Position numbers and translations under genes: made by a program. From CAYRML01 sp964425485 (lineage in GTDB: Bacteria > Bacillota > Dehalobacteriia > UBA4068), in the NCBI GenBank assembly GCA_964425485.1, contig CAYRML010000063.1, positions 1 to 8,038 of the forward strand: a DNA stretch of 8,038 nt, given 5' to 3'. The notes under the pieces were generated by a model. That model worked only from the letters and a program-made list of their open reading frames with translations. It had not been told where the DNA came from and did no database searches. Positions 6,558 through 8,038 of the stretch are shown piece after piece. Position 1 is the first letter of the stretch. Each line of letters opens with the position of its first letter.

Positions 6558-7394
6558 TTAAAAACCACGCTGAAGCAGGAAAAAAAGCAAGACAATTGCA
6601 CCCAAGACTATACGATACCAGCCAAATACTTTAAAGTCATGTTTTTTGATATAGCCGACCAAAAACTTGATGGCCAAAACGGAAACAATAAAGGCCACCA
6701 CCATACCAACTATTAAGATCAATGCCTCAAAATCGGTAAAAGCAAAACCAAAATCAAGCAACTTTACTAGGCTGGCCCCCAGCATCACGGGGATAGCCAA
6801 AAAGAAGGTGAATTCTGCAGCGACCGTGCGTGATGTGCCGAGTAATATGGCGCCTAAAATAGTAGCGCCGGAACGAGAAGTGCCGGGGATCAGAGATAAA
6901 ACCTGAAAAACCCCGATCAGAAGTGCGGTTTTGAAATCCAGCTTTTTCAAATCATTGACTTTTGGCACACGTTTCTTATTTCTGTTTTCAATAACGATAA
7001 ACAGAACCCCATATAAAATAAGCATGGCTGCAACTACCCAGGCATTATAAAAAAGAGCATTGATAATATCATTTAACAAAAAACCAATTATACCAGCCGG
7101 TATACAGGCTACTATTATTTTTAGCCACATTAATAAGGTACTCTTTTTGATATCGGGATCTTTAAGCGGGCCTTGCTGTAATCCAAAAAGCTTTCTCCAA
7201 TACAAAACCACCACTGCCAAAATAGCTCCCAGCTGAATAACCACAAAGAACATTTCTTTGAACTCGGCCGTCATATGCAAACGCATAAATTCGTCGACCA
7301 ATATCATATGGCCGGTGCTGCTGATAGGCAGCCATTCCGTAATGCCTTCGACAATGCCCAGTATAATAGCTTTGATGATCTCAATCCACTCCAT
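6558..7394 (-). CDS. uppP: Undecaprenyl-diphosphatase UppP (BacA)
   Basis: A 278-residue integral membrane enzyme that removes one phosphate from undecaprenyl pyrophosphate, recycling the lipid carrier for peptidoglycan and other wall polymers; its overproduction gives bacitracin resistance. The catalytic set is visible: E16-x-x-x-E20 in G-I-V-E-G-I-T-E, I24-S-S-T-G-H29, and P170-G-T-S-R174-S. Several hydrophobic segments fit the family membrane topology (for example 50-65, 93-107, 120-136, 195-210, 225-247, 262-274). The start is ATG 7394, behind GGGAGG (7403-7408) with 8-base spacing; an in-frame GTG at 7403 overlaps that binding site and is unlikely. The nearest upstream gene is tRNA-Pro, whose terminator separates them, so uppP probably has its own promoter, but none is convincing. 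Downstream transcription meets the hairpin at 6468-6491. Confidence 0.97.
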   Translation of the reverse strand: MEWIEIIKAIILGIVEGITEWLPISSTGHMILVDEFMRLHMTAEFKEMFFVVIQLGAILAVVVLYWRKLFGLQQGPLKDPDIKKSTLLMWLKIIVACIPAGIIGFLLNDIINALFYNAWVVAAMLILYGVLFIVIENRNKKRVPKVNDLKKLDFKTALLIGVFQVLSLIPGTSRSGATILGAILLGTSRTVAAEFTFFLAIPVMLGASLVKLLDFGFAFTDFEALILIVGMVVAFIVSVLAIKFLVGYIKKHDFKVFGWYRIVLGAIVLLFFLLQRGF

Positions 7395-7491
7395 ATACAG
7401 CACCTCCCTTGCAAAATTGCAAATAATCTATGCATGAAAATATATATGCTAATATTCTCCTGAAATGCGTATGCTAATTAGTGTGCTATTT
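7395..7491 (-). promoter_or_regulatory. uppP upstream region with repeated motifs
   Basis: This AT-rich stretch holds a 9-bp direct repeat ATTAGCATA (minus strand, 7470-7478 and 7445-7453; 25 bp apart), the palindrome CTAATTAG (7474-7481) overlapping the first copy, and an inverted repeat TTGCAA-2-TTGCAA (7409-7422) directly before the uppP ribosome binding site GGGAGG (7403-7408). A TATATT at 7439-7444 could be a -10 but has no good -35. The promoter must lie here if uppP has one; the repeats could be operators or chance in AT-rich DNA. Confidence 0.35.
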
Positions 7492-7536
7492 AAAAAGAAA
7501 AAGCCGGCCGATCACAACGATGGCAGGCTTTCTTTT
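7492..7536 (-). terminator. Rho-independent terminator after tRNA-Pro
   Basis: Immediately after the tRNA CCA end, the minus strand forms an A-rich/GCC arm (through 7523-7536), a loop around GTTGT, and a complementary GGC-rich arm followed by a run TTTTTCTTTTT (7492-7502). The stem contains one T·C mismatch and one bulged C, but the GC core (GCC/GGC twice plus ATC/GAT) and A-tract/U-tract pairing make it a strong terminator. It should also stop read-through from the aspartate kinase gene. Confidence 0.88.
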
Positions 7537-7614
7537 TGGTCGGAGCGACTGGACTTGAACCAGCGGCCTCTACCACCCCAAGGTAGCACTCTAGCCAAAC
7601 TGAGCTACGCCCCG
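7537..7614 (-). tRNA. tRNA-Pro (anticodon GGG)
   Basis: A complete cloverleaf of 78 bases with an encoded CCA. The acceptor arms CGGGGCG and CGCTCCG pair with one G-U; discriminator A. The D arm is GCTC/GAGT, the anticodon stem CTACC/GGTAG with loop TTGGGGT giving anticodon GGG (decodes CCC and CCU), variable loop AGGCC, and the T arm GCTGG-TTCAAGT-CCAGT. It has its own consensus promoter upstream and a terminator directly downstream, so it is a single-gene transcription unit that may also be reached by read-through from the upstream aspartate kinase gene. Confidence 0.97.
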
Positions 7615-7619
7615 TTAAG

Positions 7620-7643
7620 TGCTTTTAGCAGAGGCTAAAAGCA
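7620..7643 (-). other. 10-bp hairpin in the tRNA-Pro 5' leader
   Basis: On the minus strand TGCTTTTAGC (7634-7643) pairs perfectly with GCTAAAAGCA (7620-7629) around the loop CTCT. It lies 5 bases before the mature tRNA 5' end and begins about 2-3 bases after the predicted transcription start, so almost the whole pre-tRNA leader is this hairpin. There is no U-run on either strand, so it is not an intrinsic terminator. Confidence 0.7.
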
Positions 7644-7651
7644 ACTATTTA

Positions 7652-7680
7652 ATTATAGGTGTAACCTAAAATTTTGTCAA
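7652..7680 (-). promoter_or_regulatory. Consensus promoter of tRNA-Pro
   Basis: Minus strand TTGACA (7675-7680), 17-bp spacer, TATAAT (7652-7657): a perfect match to the housekeeping sigma consensus in both hexamers with ideal spacing. It starts 13 bases after the aspartate kinase stop codon. The expected transcript start is about 7645-7646, some 31 bases before the tRNA 5' end. This strength is what a stable RNA gene would need. Confidence 0.92.
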
Positions 7681-7693
7681 GAGTATATTATAA

Positions 7694-8038
7694 TTATTCC
7701 GCATCCAAGCCAAAAGCTGTATGTAAAGCAATAGCTGCATCGTTGATGCGGCTTTCTTCCACAATGCAGGAGACCTTAATTTCAGAAGTGGAAATCATTT
7801 CAATATTGCAGCCTATGTCGGCCAGAACCCGGAACATTTTAGCCGCTACACCAGGATTAGTAATCATGCCTGCGCCGATAATGGATATTTTTGCCACATT
7901 ATCAACTATATCATAGCCCTTGGCCCCAACCTCAGCCACCATATTTTTCATGATATTTTCAACTTTTGCTTTATCATCGCGGCCGGTAGTAAAAGAAATA
8001 TCCTGGCAGGAATGTTGTTGTCCGCTTTGGATAATCAT
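7694..8038 (-). CDS. Aspartate kinase, C-terminal regulatory part (5' end outside window)
   Basis: The last 114 codons of an aspartokinase, which phosphorylates aspartate in the first step of lysine, threonine, methionine and diaminopimelate synthesis. The visible part covers the end of the first ACT domain (D-I-S-F-T near the edge, then the D-K-A-K-V helix) and a full second ACT domain with the conserved I-S-I-I-G-A-G-M, N-P-G-V-A-A-K-M-F and I-E-M-I-S-T-S-E-I-K-V-S-C-I-V motifs that form the allosteric lysine or threonine site. The catalytic kinase domain is outside the window. The methionine at the right edge is most likely internal, since the frame is open and family proteins have M-I-I/V-Q at this place. 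Which isozyme (LysC-type or other) and which inhibitor cannot be decided. No terminator separates it from the tRNA-Pro promoter. Confidence 0.93.
   Translation of the reverse strand: MIIQSGQQHSCQDISFTTGRDDKAKVENIMKNMVAEVGAKGYDIVDNVAKISIIGAGMITNPGVAAKMFRVLADIGCNIEMISTSEIKVSCIVEESRINDAAIALHTAFGLDAE

Noticed and set aside
7395..7403. Upstream GTG start for uppP
   Set aside because: The GTG overlaps the GGGAGG binding site itself; ATG 7394 has ideal 8-base spacing and fits the family N-terminus.
7620..7643. Hairpin as terminator of the aspartate kinase gene
   Set aside because: No U-run follows on either strand and it lies downstream of the tRNA-Pro promoter, so terminating here would silence the tRNA.
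1..8038. A novel defence, mobile or biosynthetic system
   Set aside because: Every coding region is a recognisable housekeeping gene in a conserved order; no transposase, integrase, toxin-antitoxin pair, phage gene or array is visible.

Overview
This window is a slice of a bacterial chromosome, almost certainly from the Bacillota (Firmicutes). The main evidence is gene order: rimP, nusA, rnpM(ylxR), ylxQ, infB, rbfA and a DHH phosphoesterase, all on the minus strand. The presence of ylxR and ylxQ between nusA and infB is the classic Bacillota arrangement. Moderate GC, strong AGGAG-type ribosome binding sites and protein style would fit a clostridial or Negativicutes lineage, but that finer placement is my impression, not something the sequence proves.

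Layout, in the direction of transcription (right to left). At the right edge is the 3' end of an aspartate kinase gene (second ACT domain). It is followed by a tRNA-Pro(GGG) gene with its own consensus promoter (TTGACA, 17 bp, TATAAT), a 5'-leader hairpin and a rho-independent terminator. Next comes uppP (bacA), undecaprenyl-diphosphatase. A 113-bp gap then holds a good promoter followed by a terminator-like hairpin, after which the long transcription/translation operon begins: rimP (30S maturation), nusA (elongation factor), rnpM (RNase P modulator), ylxQ (L7Ae-type RNA-binding protein), infB (IF2), rbfA (30S maturation) and a DHH-family phosphoesterase (NrnA-like) that runs off the left edge. 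Both edge genes are partial. No stretch longer than about 145 bases lacks a gene.

How the genes fit together: the operon groups 30S assembly factors (RimP, RbfA), the GTPase that joins subunits (IF2), the transcription factor that couples to ribosomes and controls pausing and termination (NusA), two small RNA-binding proteins, and an enzyme of the family that degrades nanoRNA or cyclic dinucleotide products. This is a conserved housekeeping cluster. I see no mobile element, CRISPR array, defence system or unknown multi-gene system. The parts worth a second look are non-coding or peripheral: the rimP leader, in which an intrinsic terminator sits between promoter and first gene; a perfect hairpin just before infB; the pre-tRNA hairpin; and an unusually acidic NusA tail.
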